A stretch of DNA of 55,411 bases from NCBI GenBank assembly GCA_004173515.1, contig SECN01000011.1, forward strand, positions 1-55,411, in the 5' to 3' direction. This document shows positions 16,638 to 25,043 of the stretch, one piece after another; the stretch's first letter is position 1; every line of letters starts with the position of its first letter. This stretch comes from Myxococcaceae bacterium. GTDB taxonomy: Bacteria; Myxococcota; Myxococcia; Myxococcales; Myxococcaceae. The notes under the pieces were generated by a model that had not been told where the DNA came from, did not search any database, and saw only the letters and a list, made by a program, of their open reading frames with translations. A program made the position numbers and the translations under genes.

Positions 16638-18254
16638 CTACGGCTCGTTGAAGATGAGCAGTCCCCGTGAGGAGTCCACGACGTAGATGGAGCCGTCGCC
16701 GGGCACCCGGACGCCGTAGACGCCCTCGAAGAGGTTGTCGCCCCGGTTCGGGTCGCTCTCCCGGAACGTGTGGTGGTGCGCCACCTGTGTGGGCTTCGTG
16801 GGGTTGGAGACGTCCAGCACGCGCAGTCCCTCGTGGTACCAGGCCACGTAGAGGCGGGTGCCGCGCAGGATGAAGTTGTGGATGGAGGTGACGGGCCGCA
16901 TGCTGAATTCGCCCAGCTTCACGATGTGGGTGGGGTCGGTGACGTCGAGCACCCGCAGGTGGGCGTTGCTGCCCTCTGAACCTTCGAACGCGAGGGTCCG
17001 GCCGGCGAAGGTCCCCACCTCGCTGTGGTGCGAGTAGGCGAGGTCCGGCCTTGGGTACTCGCCCAGGTGGCGCACGTCGTCCAGGTCGGTGACGTCCATC
17101 ACGGTGTAGAACCCGAAGGCGTTGCTGACGTACAGGCGGTTTCCGTACGCGAAGCTGTCATGGGGTCCGCCGGAATCCGGATCCCCGGGGACGGTGATGC
17201 GGGCGCGCTGGATGGGATTCAGCGGCTGTGACACGTCGTAGACGAAGGTGCCCGTGTTGGGGACCATGGCGTAGAGCCGCTCGCCGTCGACGAACACCGT
17301 GTGGGCGCCGGAGGTCCCCGTCGGCAGGTTCCTCACGAAGGTGGGCGTCCCAGGGATGGAGATGTCGTAGACGAGCGTCCCCATGACGTTGCTGGCCACG
17401 TAGAGGGCGTCGCCGTGGGCCCAGACACCGTTCCAGAAGTTGTCCCCTGGCAGGCTGATGGAGGCCTTGAAGAAGGGGTTCTTCGGGTCGCTCACGTCGA
17501 AGACGGTGAGCCCTCCATCCTGTCCTGCGTAGGGCAGCGAGACGACGTAGGCGTGGCCCTTGGTGACGTAGACATCCACGGGTTGCCCGAGCGCCACGTG
17601 GCGCTCGGAGAGCAGCGTCAATCCCCCGGAGGACTCGGGTTCGCCCGCCCGTCGGGCGACACGGTGGGCCTCGAAGGTGCCCTGCTGGGTCAGCTTCCCC
17701 CGGCGGCAGGTGGCGAAGCAGCCCGTGACGATGTCCGACGTGGGCGTCTGGCAGCCCACCATGGCGACGGTGAGGCCCAGGCGCGTGTGCTTCCCGACGA
17801 CGGAGAAGCGCCCGCCTTGCGTGTCCCGCTGGAGCAGCGGCTCGTCGTACAGCGTGCTCGGGCCACCGTCGCTCCGGAGCTGGAAGCCGACAGCACCGTT
17901 GCTGACGCGGAGGCCTCCATCTTCCTGGCGCTTCTCGTCCCGGGTGTTGGCCTGGTAGATGCCCTCCTGCGGGAGCGCGGCCAGGGCCTCCGGGTCGCAC
18001 CGCGACACGTCGAAGCGCGGCAGCTCCTCGCAGACCGTGGTGGAGGCGTCCTGCGCGTCGAAACCGCACGGCGCGAAGGGCCCCGGGTCGATCCAGTCGC
18101 CGTGCTCTTCAAGCTCCGTGTAGGTGCCGTCCCAGACGTAGGGGCCGGCGTCGGGGACTCCCCCGTCGCTGGAGGGCTGCGGGGGCGGGTCATCACATCC
18201 CGCAAGCCACTGCAAACACAGGGCGGCCAGCAGGGGCCGAAGGGGGCGTGTCAT
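16638..18254 (-). CDS. LVIVD-repeat lipoprotein (beta-propeller)
   Basis: 538 residues. A lipoprotein signal peptide ends in LQWLAGC near residue 19, followed by a Pro/Asp-rich linker. From about residue 230 there are six or so repeats of the type (G/D)xxLYVxxxxGxLxVxDVSxPxxP: for example DGGLTVFDVSDPKNP, GTLVYDISIPGTPTF and GTFVYDVSQPLNPI. This is the LVIVD propeller pattern, common on delta-proteobacterial surfaces. The outer-membrane or periplasmic role is unknown. It is convergent with the Imm49-like gene (35 bases between stops). Confidence 0.85.
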   Translation of the reverse strand: MTRPLRPLLAALCLQWLAGCDDPPPQPSSDGGVPDAGPYVWDGTYTELEEHGDWIDPGPFAPCGFDAQDASTTVCEELPRFDVSRCDPEALAALPQEGIYQANTRDEKRQEDGGLRVSNGAVGFQLRSDGGPSTLYDEPLLQRDTQGGRFSVVGKHTRLGLTVAMVGCQTPTSDIVTGCFATCRRGKLTQQGTFEAHRVARRAGEPESSGGLTLLSERHVALGQPVDVYVTKGHAYVVSLPYAGQDGGLTVFDVSDPKNPFFKASISLPGDNFWNGVWAHGDALYVASNVMGTLVYDISIPGTPTFVRNLPTGTSGAHTVFVDGERLYAMVPNTGTFVYDVSQPLNPIQRARITVPGDPDSGGPHDSFAYGNRLYVSNAFGFYTVMDVTDLDDVRHLGEYPRPDLAYSHHSEVGTFAGRTLAFEGSEGSNAHLRVLDVTDPTHIVKLGEFSMRPVTSIHNFILRGTRLYVAWYHEGLRVLDVSNPTKPTQVAHHHTFRESDPNRGDNLFEGVYGVRVPGDGSIYVVDSSRGLLIFNEP

Positions 18255-18367
18255 GGGGCCTCGCGAGAAAGGCGCCCCGCAGAGATTCGCGTGGCGCCCC
18301 TCCTCAACGTGCCGGGGCCCTGTGGCTCCTCACGGCTCCCGGAACAATCGCGCCGTCCCCGGGTCGA

Positions 18368-18979
18368 TCAGGGATTGATGTAGGACGTGATGCCCCGGAT
18401 CTGGTCGACGACGGTCGCGGCGCGGGTCTGGACGGAGGTCACGACATAGGCCGCGGACGCGACGTCTGAGAAGGCAGAGCCCCCGCTGCCGCCGGCCGTC
18501 CCGGAGGTGAACTGGATGGTTCCGGTGTTGCGCCAGTTGACGACGCCGGAGCAGTAGACGCCCAGGCGGTCCACCTTGTCGGCGCTGCGGCCGTGGAAGC
18601 CCACCACCGCCTGCCCCGCAGGACACTGGAGGGAGTAGTCATACCCACCCGTTCCTCCCGCGGTCCCCGAGTTGTATTGATAGCCCAGGCTCCCATCCGT
18701 ATTGAGCGCGGCGCAGATGAGACCCAGTCGGTCGACCAGGCTGCCAGCTCGGCCGTAGATGCCCACCGCGACATAGCCCGCCGCACAGGCGATGGAGCCG
18801 GCCGTGCCTCCCGACCCACCGTGCGCAATCATCGCCCGGGTGGAGCCGGAGACGGACAGGCTCGACTCGGTCTGCCCCAGGTCGCTCTCCTCCAGGCCCT
18901 CCGCTTCCATTCCGCCGCAGGCGGGCAGGAACGCGAGGCACAACGCAGGAAGCGTCATCAGACGAAGTGTCTTCTTCAT
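18368..18979 (-). CDS. repeat-containing lipoprotein, jacalin-like pattern
   Basis: 203 residues. The signal peptide MKKTLRLMTLPALCLAFLPAC has its lipobox Cys at 21. The mature part carries repeats of a Gly-rich stretch followed by a strand motif: GYVAVGIYGRAGSLVDRLGLIC, then QAVVGFHGRSADKVDRLGVYC, and a third, more divergent copy, VVTSVQTRAATVVDQIRGI. The spacing (GG..GG, V-G-GR-VD-LG-C) is reminiscent of jacalin-type lectin strands, but no assignment is safe. The start ATG follows GAGGGGG at 9 bases. Probably surface or periplasmic; the function is unknown. Confidence 0.75.
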   Translation of the reverse strand: MKKTLRLMTLPALCLAFLPACGGMEAEGLEESDLGQTESSLSVSGSTRAMIAHGGSGGTAGSIACAAGYVAVGIYGRAGSLVDRLGLICAALNTDGSLGYQYNSGTAGGTGGYDYSLQCPAGQAVVGFHGRSADKVDRLGVYCSGVVNWRNTGTIQFTSGTAGGSGGSAFSDVASAAYVVTSVQTRAATVVDQIRGITSYINP

Positions 18980-19164
18980 GTTTTATCCCCCTCAAAGGTC
19001 CGCGCCTGACCCAGGCCGGAGCTCGTTTGAGACCAGGAAGGCTATTTGAGTTTATTGTGTAATTCAAGTTTTATTTGATTACGCATGATTTCCGTCGAGA
19101 GGCCATCGCGGCCCGGGCGTCACGATGCAGGCGGTCCATGGGGTGCGTTAGGCTGGGCGGCCTC
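18980..19164. promoter_or_regulatory. AT-rich divergent intergenic region
   Basis: This 185-base gap separates the leftward repeat lipoprotein from the rightward annexin-like gene. It contains a markedly AT-rich patch at about 19038-19080, unusual for this DNA and likely to hold promoters. On the minus strand TTGAAT followed after 17 bases by TAGCCT is a weak candidate. No operator dyad was seen. Confidence 0.35.
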
Positions 19165-21429
19165 ATGGTCAAGATCTCCGGCGCGTCCCCTCCGAAACCC
19201 GCGCGAGTCTCGAAGGCGGAGGCCCCTGTCACGCAGGCGCCTCCCTCGGCGGTTCCTGCTCGCGCGCCCACCCGTGCTGCCTCGTCGATGGCGGCTCCGC
19301 TCGCGGCCGGTGCGAAGGCTCCGGCGCAACAGAAGGTGGAGCAGCGGGTGTCCTCGCTTCCCGAGGGCATGATGCGTCAGGCGTTGTTGCAGGCGCTTTC
19401 GGGTGGCATGCCTCCGGCGGATGCCGACGCGGTGACCACGGCGCTCGCGGACTTGAGTCCTGCTCAGCAGAAGGAGCTGTCGACGCTGCTGTCGAAGGCG
19501 GGCGCCAGCCCCACCGCATCACCCCGCGCCGACGCGGGCGCCGAGCGCGCCTTCCTGCTCAAGGCCGTGGCTGGCGGCGCGAAGGGCGCGACGCTCAAGC
19601 GTCTGGCGGAACAGATTCGCGGGCGGCCTCCCACCAATCAGGCCTTCTCGTTCAATCCCCTGTCCGCGATGGCCGCGAAGCGCACGGAGAGCGCCAGCCC
19701 CGTGGATGCGGCGGCCGCGAAGCTGAAGGCGGCGATGGATGACATCTGGGGCACCGACGAGGACGCGGTCTTCGAGACCCTGGAGAAGCTGGACCCCGCC
19801 CTGCTGCCGAAGGTGGCGGAGAAGTATCAGAAGCTGACGGGCACCTCGCTTCAGGAGGCGCTCAACCTGGAGCTTGAAGGGGCGGACCTCAAGCGCGCGC
19901 TCGCGGCCTTCGAGCCCCAGGCGAAGGTCACCACCCCCGCGCCGGTGAAGGCGCCCGCGAAGGTCGCGACGCCCGCGAAGGCCTCCGCCTCCGACATCCA
20001 GAAGAACCTGGATGCCATCCAGGTCACGTCCCGGAACGAGGGCGTCCTCCAGCGCGGAAACGCTGTCGACCTCAACAACCTCATCCCCATCAATGTCGCG
20101 ACCTGGAAGCCCCCGAAGGCGGCGATCTACAAACCGCTGAAGGAGGCCGTGCAGGCGCGCGGCGATGCGCAGGCGGCCCTGGCCAAGGCGACCACCGAAC
20201 CGGCGAAGAAGGCCGCGCAGGCGAAGCTCGATGCCGCCGACAAGCAGGTCTCCGCCGCGGGCGAGAAGGTCAAGGCGTGGCTGAAGGAACACATCCACGC
20301 GAATCCTGAGCTCTCCCGCGCCGACTCGGCCGTGAAGCACGCCAAGGAGCAGGTCGCCGCGTTGGAGAAGAAACACGCGAAGGCGAAGGTGCCGAAGGAC
20401 CCCGCGGCCGCCGAAACACTCAAGCAGGCACAGACGGCCGCGCTCGATGCCGCGAAGACGAAGCTCACCGAGGCCCAATCCCATCAGCAATCGGTGAAGG
20501 ACGGCCTGCTCGCCCGCGTCGACGGTTACACGCCCATGGTGGAGGTGCCGCAGACCCGCTCCGACGTCACCGTGGATGGAACGACCGTGCGCATGCGCGA
20601 TGGTCGAGAGACCGCCTACACGAACTCGTGGAAGGCCATCGACGGGGGCGCCACCACGGGGGACTCCCGCGCCGATGTGGACACCCAGCTCGAGAAGAGT
20701 GGCATCAGCGAGGACCGGCAGAAGATCCTCGCGTCCATCTCCGGGCTGGAGGGCACCTTCAGCAAGGTCAACACCTGGGACACCGGGCGTGTGTCCTGGG
20801 GCTTCACCCAGTGGACGCTCGGCAAGAGCGGCAACGGCACGCTGGCCGAGTTCATGCGGGACCTGAAGAAGACCGACCCGACGCAGTACGAGAAGAGCTT
20901 CGGCAAGTACGGGCTCGACATCGACGACAAGGGCGTGGTGCTCACCCGCGCGGATGGCACGGTGCTCAAGGGCGTCGAAGCCGCCGAGGAGATCCGCACC
21001 GACGTGAAGCTGTCCGCCGTCTTCATGGCCGCGGGGGCCGACCCGGCGATGCAGCAGGCGCAGATCCGCTTCGCCAACGAGGGGAAGATCTCCGACGTGC
21101 GCGCCCGCTCCGTGAAGGTGACCGGCAAGAACGCCGAGGGCGAAGCGGTGACGGCGAAGCTCCAGTTGAAGGATGTCGTCACCAGCGAATATGGCAACGC
21201 CATCATGACCGACCTCGCGGTCAACGCCGGGTCCGGTGGGGCCGTCGCCGCCGCCGCGCTCGAGAAGTATGTGAAGGCCAAGGGCGTGGACCCCGCGAAG
21301 GTGGCGGAGTGGGGCCCGGACGCGGAGAAGGCAGTCATCGCCGCGCTCGAACATGCCTCGCGCGCGGAGCGACTGCGGCACCACGCCAAGGCGGGCTTCA
21401 GCAAGGAGCCCGGTTCATTCGACGCCTGA
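19165..21429 (+). CDS. annexin-repeat protein with C-terminal lysozyme-like domain
   Basis: 754 residues from ATG 19165 (MVKISGASPPKPARV). An Ala/Pro-rich N-terminus is followed by one annexin-type repeat at about 184-250: AAMDDIWGTDEDAVFETLEK with the GTDE signature, then VAEKYQKLTGTSLQEALNLE and DLKRALAAFE, which keep the helix spacing of animal annexins. Residues 320-450 are Lys/Ala/Glu-rich and likely coiled coil. The C-terminal part (about 512-720) begins ILASISGLEGTFSKVNTWD and continues GRVSWGFTQWTLG, the E-x-VNxxDxGxxSxGxxQ layout of lysozyme-fold muramidases (E529 candidate). No Sec signal peptide. It may be a secreted or injected peptidoglycan hydrolase that binds membranes. Only one annexin repeat is evident, against four in eukaryotic annexins. 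Confidence 0.75.
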   Translation: MVKISGASPPKPARVSKAEAPVTQAPPSAVPARAPTRAASSMAAPLAAGAKAPAQQKVEQRVSSLPEGMMRQALLQALSGGMPPADADAVTTALADLSPAQQKELSTLLSKAGASPTASPRADAGAERAFLLKAVAGGAKGATLKRLAEQIRGRPPTNQAFSFNPLSAMAAKRTESASPVDAAAAKLKAAMDDIWGTDEDAVFETLEKLDPALLPKVAEKYQKLTGTSLQEALNLELEGADLKRALAAFEPQAKVTTPAPVKAPAKVATPAKASASDIQKNLDAIQVTSRNEGVLQRGNAVDLNNLIPINVATWKPPKAAIYKPLKEAVQARGDAQAALAKATTEPAKKAAQAKLDAADKQVSAAGEKVKAWLKEHIHANPELSRADSAVKHAKEQVAALEKKHAKAKVPKDPAAAETLKQAQTAALDAAKTKLTEAQSHQQSVKDGLLARVDGYTPMVEVPQTRSDVTVDGTTVRMRDGRETAYTNSWKAIDGGATTGDSRADVDTQLEKSGISEDRQKILASISGLEGTFSKVNTWDTGRVSWGFTQWTLGKSGNGTLAEFMRDLKKTDPTQYEKSFGKYGLDIDDKGVVLTRADGTVLKGVEAAEEIRTDVKLSAVFMAAGADPAMQQAQIRFANEGKISDVRARSVKVTGKNAEGEAVTAKLQLKDVVTSEYGNAIMTDLAVNAGSGGAVAAAALEKYVKAKGVDPAKVAEWGPDAEKAVIAALEHASRAERLRHHAKAGFSKEPGSFDA

Positions 21430-21479
21430 TGGGAATCGCCCTCGCGTCGCACGGCCCGCGCGGCCCTTCGATGCGTGCA

Positions 21480-21497
21480 TGGGAAAAGGATTTCCCA
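21480..21497. terminator. perfect inverted repeat, candidate terminator
   Basis: TGGGAAA-AGGA-TTTCCCA, a perfect 7-bp stem with a 4-base loop, 51 bases after the annexin-like gene. There is no U-run, so termination is uncertain; it could also be a protein-binding dyad for the downstream gene. Confidence 0.35.
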
Positions 21498-21595
21498 GGG
21501 CGAGCACCGGAGGACTCCGTCGCCACCCGGGCTGTCGGCCTTCCCGCAGCGCGCTGCCACTTCCGGGCGGTGATTCGTTCATGCGCCGGTGGTTA

Positions 21596-21636
21596 GCCTC
21601 CTCCCTCCTGGAGGCCGGACGCCTCCGCCCGGAGGC
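21596..21636 (+). promoter_or_regulatory. tandem hairpins, the second covering the ribosome binding site
   Basis: GCCTCC (21596-21601) pairs with GGAGGC (21610-21615). A second GCCTCC (21621-21626) pairs with GGAGGC (21631-21636), whose GGAGG is the Shine-Dalgarno sequence of ATG 21640. The two stems share arm sequences and could exchange partners, so initiation of the beta-helix gene may be sensitive to RNA folding. Confidence 0.4.
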
Positions 21637-21639
21637 ATC

Positions 21640-22773
21640 ATGTCGCATGCGAGGGGTTGGGGGGGCGCCGTGGCCCTGGTGTCGTTGCTCATGGACGGCC
21701 ACGACGCGGAGGCCCGGGCCCGCGGGGTCCAGTGCGGTGACACCCTCACCCAGCACACGAAGCTCACGCGGGACCTCTCCTGTCCGGGCACGGACGCCCC
21801 GGCGCTCCGCGTGGCCGGTCCCGGCGTCGTGCTGGACCTGGGCGGACATACCGTGCGGCGCACCGGCCCGGAGATGGGGGACTCGCAGGGCATCGTGGTC
21901 GAGGCCAATGGCACGGTCCGCAACGGGACGATTCGCGGGTTTCGTTGGGGCTACGTGCTCGACAGCGGCGCGAACGATGTGCGGCTGCATGAGCTGTCGT
22001 TCATGGACAATGGGACGGCCGTCTACCACCGGGGCGGTCATGCGCGGTTGCTCATCACGAACTCCCGCATGCACGGGAACGCCATCGGGATGAGCAGTGA
22101 GTTCGACGCGGCCACCGGGGATTTCGACATCCGCTCGTCGCTGTTCACCGGCAACGGGCGCGTGATGTTCGTGGATGCCCACAACGTGGATGCGCTCGAC
22201 TCGACCTTCACCTCGAATGAGAACGTCATCGAGTGCTTCAACGGAGCCCTCCGCTTCCGGTCCAGCACCCTGGCCATGAACACCGCGGTGGGCTCGCTGG
22301 CGTTCGACCCGGGAGGCGGTTTCGACTTCTGCTCCGAGTTGCGGTTCGAGAACACACTCATCGCCAACAACACCGCGCTGGCACCGCCGGAGGCCCCGGC
22401 CTGGGGACCGTTCCGGTTCGTGATGCGCGGCTCGTGGGTCTTCAACAACGGCAGCGGGCTGCATGTGCTGAGTCGGACCGTCTACCTGGAAGGCAATACC
22501 TTCTGGGACAACGCGGGCGGCCTGACGCTGGGCGACCTGCCGGAGTTCGAGCCCTTGCCCCTCACGGGCATCGTTCGCGGCAATCACTTTCTGCGCAATG
22601 GCAGCGATGGCCTCCGGGTCCTGGAGCCCGGCACGCCCACGGTGGTCGGTAACACGGCGCTGAGCAACACGGGCTGGGGACTCCATGCGCCGACCGCCTA
22701 CGACGCGGGTGGAAACGTCGCGCGAGGCAATGGCGCGGGGGGCTGCGAAGGGATCTCCTGCTCCTCGTTCTGA
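21640..22773 (+). CDS. exported right-handed parallel beta-helix protein
   Basis: 377 residues from ATG 21640, chosen because GGAGG lies 4 bases upstream. The N-terminus has a likely signal peptide (hydrophobic AVALVSLL, cut near DAEARA). The body is built of short strands typical of beta-helices with Asn/Gly turns: GIVVEANGTVRNGTIRGF, LLITNSRMHGNAIGM, TLIANNTALA and GIVRGNHFLRNGSDGLRVL. Similar NosD/CASH-type helices bind or cut polysaccharides; no catalytic site is recognisable. It is probably secreted. Confidence 0.78.
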   Translation: MSHARGWGGAVALVSLLMDGHDAEARARGVQCGDTLTQHTKLTRDLSCPGTDAPALRVAGPGVVLDLGGHTVRRTGPEMGDSQGIVVEANGTVRNGTIRGFRWGYVLDSGANDVRLHELSFMDNGTAVYHRGGHARLLITNSRMHGNAIGMSSEFDAATGDFDIRSSLFTGNGRVMFVDAHNVDALDSTFTSNENVIECFNGALRFRSSTLAMNTAVGSLAFDPGGGFDFCSELRFENTLIANNTALAPPEAPAWGPFRFVMRGSWVFNNGSGLHVLSRTVYLEGNTFWDNAGGLTLGDLPEFEPLPLTGIVRGNHFLRNGSDGLRVLEPGTPTVVGNTALSNTGWGLHAPTAYDAGGNVARGNGAGGCEGISCSSF

Positions 22774-22812
22774 GCCCGCGACCTGGAGGCTTCACGATAG
22801 AAGGCGGGGACC

Positions 22813-23223
22813 ATGAAGACTCCCCGACTCCCCGTGATCCAGCCCCGCATGGCGTCCAGCCTCGAGAAGGCGACCGCGTACATCGGCTCCTGGTTCTCGC
22901 CGGAGAACGTGCATGTTGAACACATCCATGATGCGAAGTCGGGCCGGTATGACTTCACGGAGATCATCGCGCTGCTGGGGCTGCTGCTGCGCTTCAACAT
23001 CCCCACGGCGGCGCCCTATGACGAGGCGCTGAAGAAGTTCCGGGAGCAGAGTGACTACATCGCCCATCGCATGGATTGGGCGGGCACCTCCGCCCACCAT
23101 GTCCGTGCGCTCTTCCTGGCCCTGGGGGATGCGCTGGGGCCGCTCGGCGAGCCCCATCCCGGCAATGCGCTCATCGCCGGGCTGCGGGACATCTTCTCGG
23201 TCCGCGCGGTCAGGGGCTCGTGA
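22813..23223 (+). CDS. hypothetical protein
   Basis: 136 residues, no signal peptide, not recognised. It shows coding bias and a plausible start (ATG 22813 after GGCGGGGACC). Visible features are LEKATAYIGSWFSPENVHVEH, a hydrophobic helix ALLGLLLRFNIP and a second helical half with YIAHRMDWAGTSAHHVRALF. It lies 39 bases after the beta-helix gene on the same strand and converges on the DJ-1 gene. It may be co-transcribed with its upstream neighbour. Confidence 0.6.
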   Translation: MKTPRLPVIQPRMASSLEKATAYIGSWFSPENVHVEHIHDAKSGRYDFTEIIALLGLLLRFNIPTAAPYDEALKKFREQSDYIAHRMDWAGTSAHHVRALFLALGDALGPLGEPHPGNALIAGLRDIFSVRAVRGS

Positions 23224-23241
23224 CCCCTGACCGTCGCGCGG

Positions 23242-24012
23242 TCAGGGGGCGGGCTTCGCCGCCTTGCTCAGGATGAGGTCCCGCACCGCTTCCGCCGTGC
23301 CGGTGGCGGACTGCGGGTTCTGCCCCGTGACGAGCCGGCCATCCACCACCACCTTGGCCGTCCAGTTGGCGGCGGGCTGGTGCTTCGCGCCGCGCTCCTT
23401 CAGGGTGGAGGCCAGGAGGAAGGGGACCACCTTGTCCAGCTTCACCTCGCGCTCCTCGTCGTCGGTGAAGGCGCTGAGCTGCTTGCCGGCGACCAGGTAT
23501 TTGCCGTCGCTCAGCTTGACGTTCACCAGCGCCGCGGGCCCGTGGCAGACGGCGGCGACGACGCGGCCGGCTTCGTAGAGTTCGCGCGTCACCCGCTGCA
23601 CCGCCGGGCTGCCGGGGAAGTCCCAGACGGCGCCGTGGCCGCCCGAGTAGAAGACGGCGGAGTACCGGGCCCCCTTCACGTCGTCCAGCTTGAGGGTGGT
23701 GCGCAGCGACTGCCGGAACGCGGGGTCGTTCCAGTAGCGCGCGTTGGTGGCGTCCTTCAAATCCAGACCATCCACCGGCGGCTCACCGCCCTGGATGGAC
23801 GCGAACTCCACCGGGATGCCGGCGGCCTGGAACACCGCCAGCGGATGGGTGACCTCTCCCAGGTAGAAGCCGGTGGGCTCGCCAGTGCTGCCCTTGGTGG
23901 CGTGGCTGGTCATCACGATGAGGACCGGCGCGGGAGAGGGCGGGGTCGGCTTGACGGTGGGGGCGGCGGCGGTGGCCATCCCGAGCAGGGAGGCGGCAAG
24001 GAGGGAGGACAT
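23242..24012 (-). CDS. type 1 glutamine amidotransferase domain (DJ-1/PfpI family) protein, exported
   Basis: 256 residues from ATG 24012 with GGAG upstream. A short hydrophobic N-terminus (LLAASLLGMATAAA) suggests a signal peptide. The DJ-1/PfpI core shows VLIVMTSHA, the nucleophile elbow VVAAVCHGPAAL (Cys followed by His), and upstream FYSGGHGAVWDFPGS, as in HSP31/glyoxalase-III-like members; the conserved acidic residue of the first motif is probably the Glu of FASIQGGEPP or nearby. Likely roles are methylglyoxal or reactive carbonyl handling or chaperone activity. It is divergent from a LysR regulator with a dyad between them. Confidence 0.87.
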   Translation of the reverse strand: MSSLLAASLLGMATAAAPTVKPTPPSPAPVLIVMTSHATKGSTGEPTGFYLGEVTHPLAVFQAAGIPVEFASIQGGEPPVDGLDLKDATNARYWNDPAFRQSLRTTLKLDDVKGARYSAVFYSGGHGAVWDFPGSPAVQRVTRELYEAGRVVAAVCHGPAALVNVKLSDGKYLVAGKQLSAFTDDEEREVKLDKVVPFLLASTLKERGAKHQPAANWTAKVVVDGRLVTGQNPQSATGTAEAVRDLILSKAAKPAP

Positions 24013-24068
24013 GTTCAGGACTCCTGAGGGAAGGGCCTCGCTGGGGGCCGGTCTCGTCAGCCAAACTA

Positions 24069-24090
24069 TTGTCGCCGCCGTCGGCGATAA
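24069..24090. promoter_or_regulatory. LysR-type operator dyad between DJ-1/PfpI gene and LysR gene
   Basis: TTGTCGCCG-ccgt-CGGCGATAA, 9-base arms with 8 of 9 pairs, in the 118-base divergent gap. It contains the T-N11-A type symmetry expected of LysR regulators and lies 57 bases from the DJ-1 start and 41 from the LysR start, suitable for autoregulation and activation of the divergent gene. Confidence 0.6.
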
Positions 24091-24130
24091 ATGGGGATGG
24101 CGGCACGGCACTTTTGCTACGGAGGCATGA

Positions 24131-25030
24131 ATGGCCCGGCGCTTCGACCATCTGAACGACGTGGAGGCCTTCATCGCGACGGTGGAGCGCGGTTCGCTGA
24201 CGGCCGCCGCGACCGCGCTGGGCACGACGCCGTCGGTGGTGAGCCGCGCGCTCGTCCGGCTGGAGCAGCGGCTGGGGGCGCAGCTCCTGCGGCGGACCAC
24301 CCGCAGCCTGGGGCTGACGGACGCGGGGCGGCTGTACCTGGAGCAGTCGCGCACCGCGTTCGGATTGCTCGCGGAGGCGGAGCGCGCCATCCAGGGGCAG
24401 GGCGGTGAAATCACCGGCAGCGTGCGCCTCAGCGTCCCCACGACCTACGGGCACTACCGCCTGCCGGCGAAGCTGCGGACCTTCGTGCGCCGGCATCCGC
24501 GCGTGCAGGTGGAGCTGAGCATCTCCAACCGCAACGTGGACCTGGTGGCGGACGGCTTCGACCTGGCGATCCGCCAGGGAGAGCTTCGCGACAGCGGGCT
24601 GGTGGCACGCCGGCTGGAAGATGCGTCGCTGTGTCTGGTCGCGTCCAAGGCGTATCTGAAGGAGGCCGGAACGCCCAGGTCGCTGGCGGACCTGTCAGGC
24701 CACGCCTGTCTGACCTTCGTCATGCCCAGCACCGGGCGCGTGTCGCCATGGAGTCTGCGCGAGGACGGACGCGACGTCGATTGGACGCCCCCTGTTTCGC
24801 TGCGGGTGGCGGACGACGTGTTGGGGGTGGTGTCGCTCGCCGAGCAGGGGATGGGGCTATGCCAGACGTATGACTTCATCGCCGCCGACCGCCTGCGCCG
24901 GGGCACCCTGGTGGAGGTGCTGCCGAAGCTGCGGGGCCGCTCGCGGCCGTTCTCCGTCATCTACGTCCCGCACCGCAGCCTGTCCGCGGCCTCGCGTGCG
25001 TTGATCGCCGTGCTGACGGAGACCGCATGA
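24131..25030 (+). CDS. LysR family transcriptional regulator
   Basis: 299 residues. The N-terminal winged helix-turn-helix is complete: FIATVERGSLTAAATALGTT then SVVSRALVRLEQRLGAQLLR and RTTRSLGLTDAGR. The C-terminal periplasmic-binding-like half starts GSVRLSVPTTYGHYRLPAKL. This is the CrgA-like subgroup that commonly controls an adjacent divergent enzyme. Here the target should be the DJ-1/PfpI gene, through the dyad at 24069-24090. The gene converges on the DHCR24-like gene with only 13 bases between stops. Confidence 0.93.
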   Translation: MARRFDHLNDVEAFIATVERGSLTAAATALGTTPSVVSRALVRLEQRLGAQLLRRTTRSLGLTDAGRLYLEQSRTAFGLLAEAERAIQGQGGEITGSVRLSVPTTYGHYRLPAKLRTFVRRHPRVQVELSISNRNVDLVADGFDLAIRQGELRDSGLVARRLEDASLCLVASKAYLKEAGTPRSLADLSGHACLTFVMPSTGRVSPWSLREDGRDVDWTPPVSLRVADDVLGVVSLAEQGMGLCQTYDFIAADRLRRGTLVEVLPKLRGRSRPFSVIYVPHRSLSAASRALIAVLTETA

Positions 25031-25043
25031 CACCCGGGCTGTT

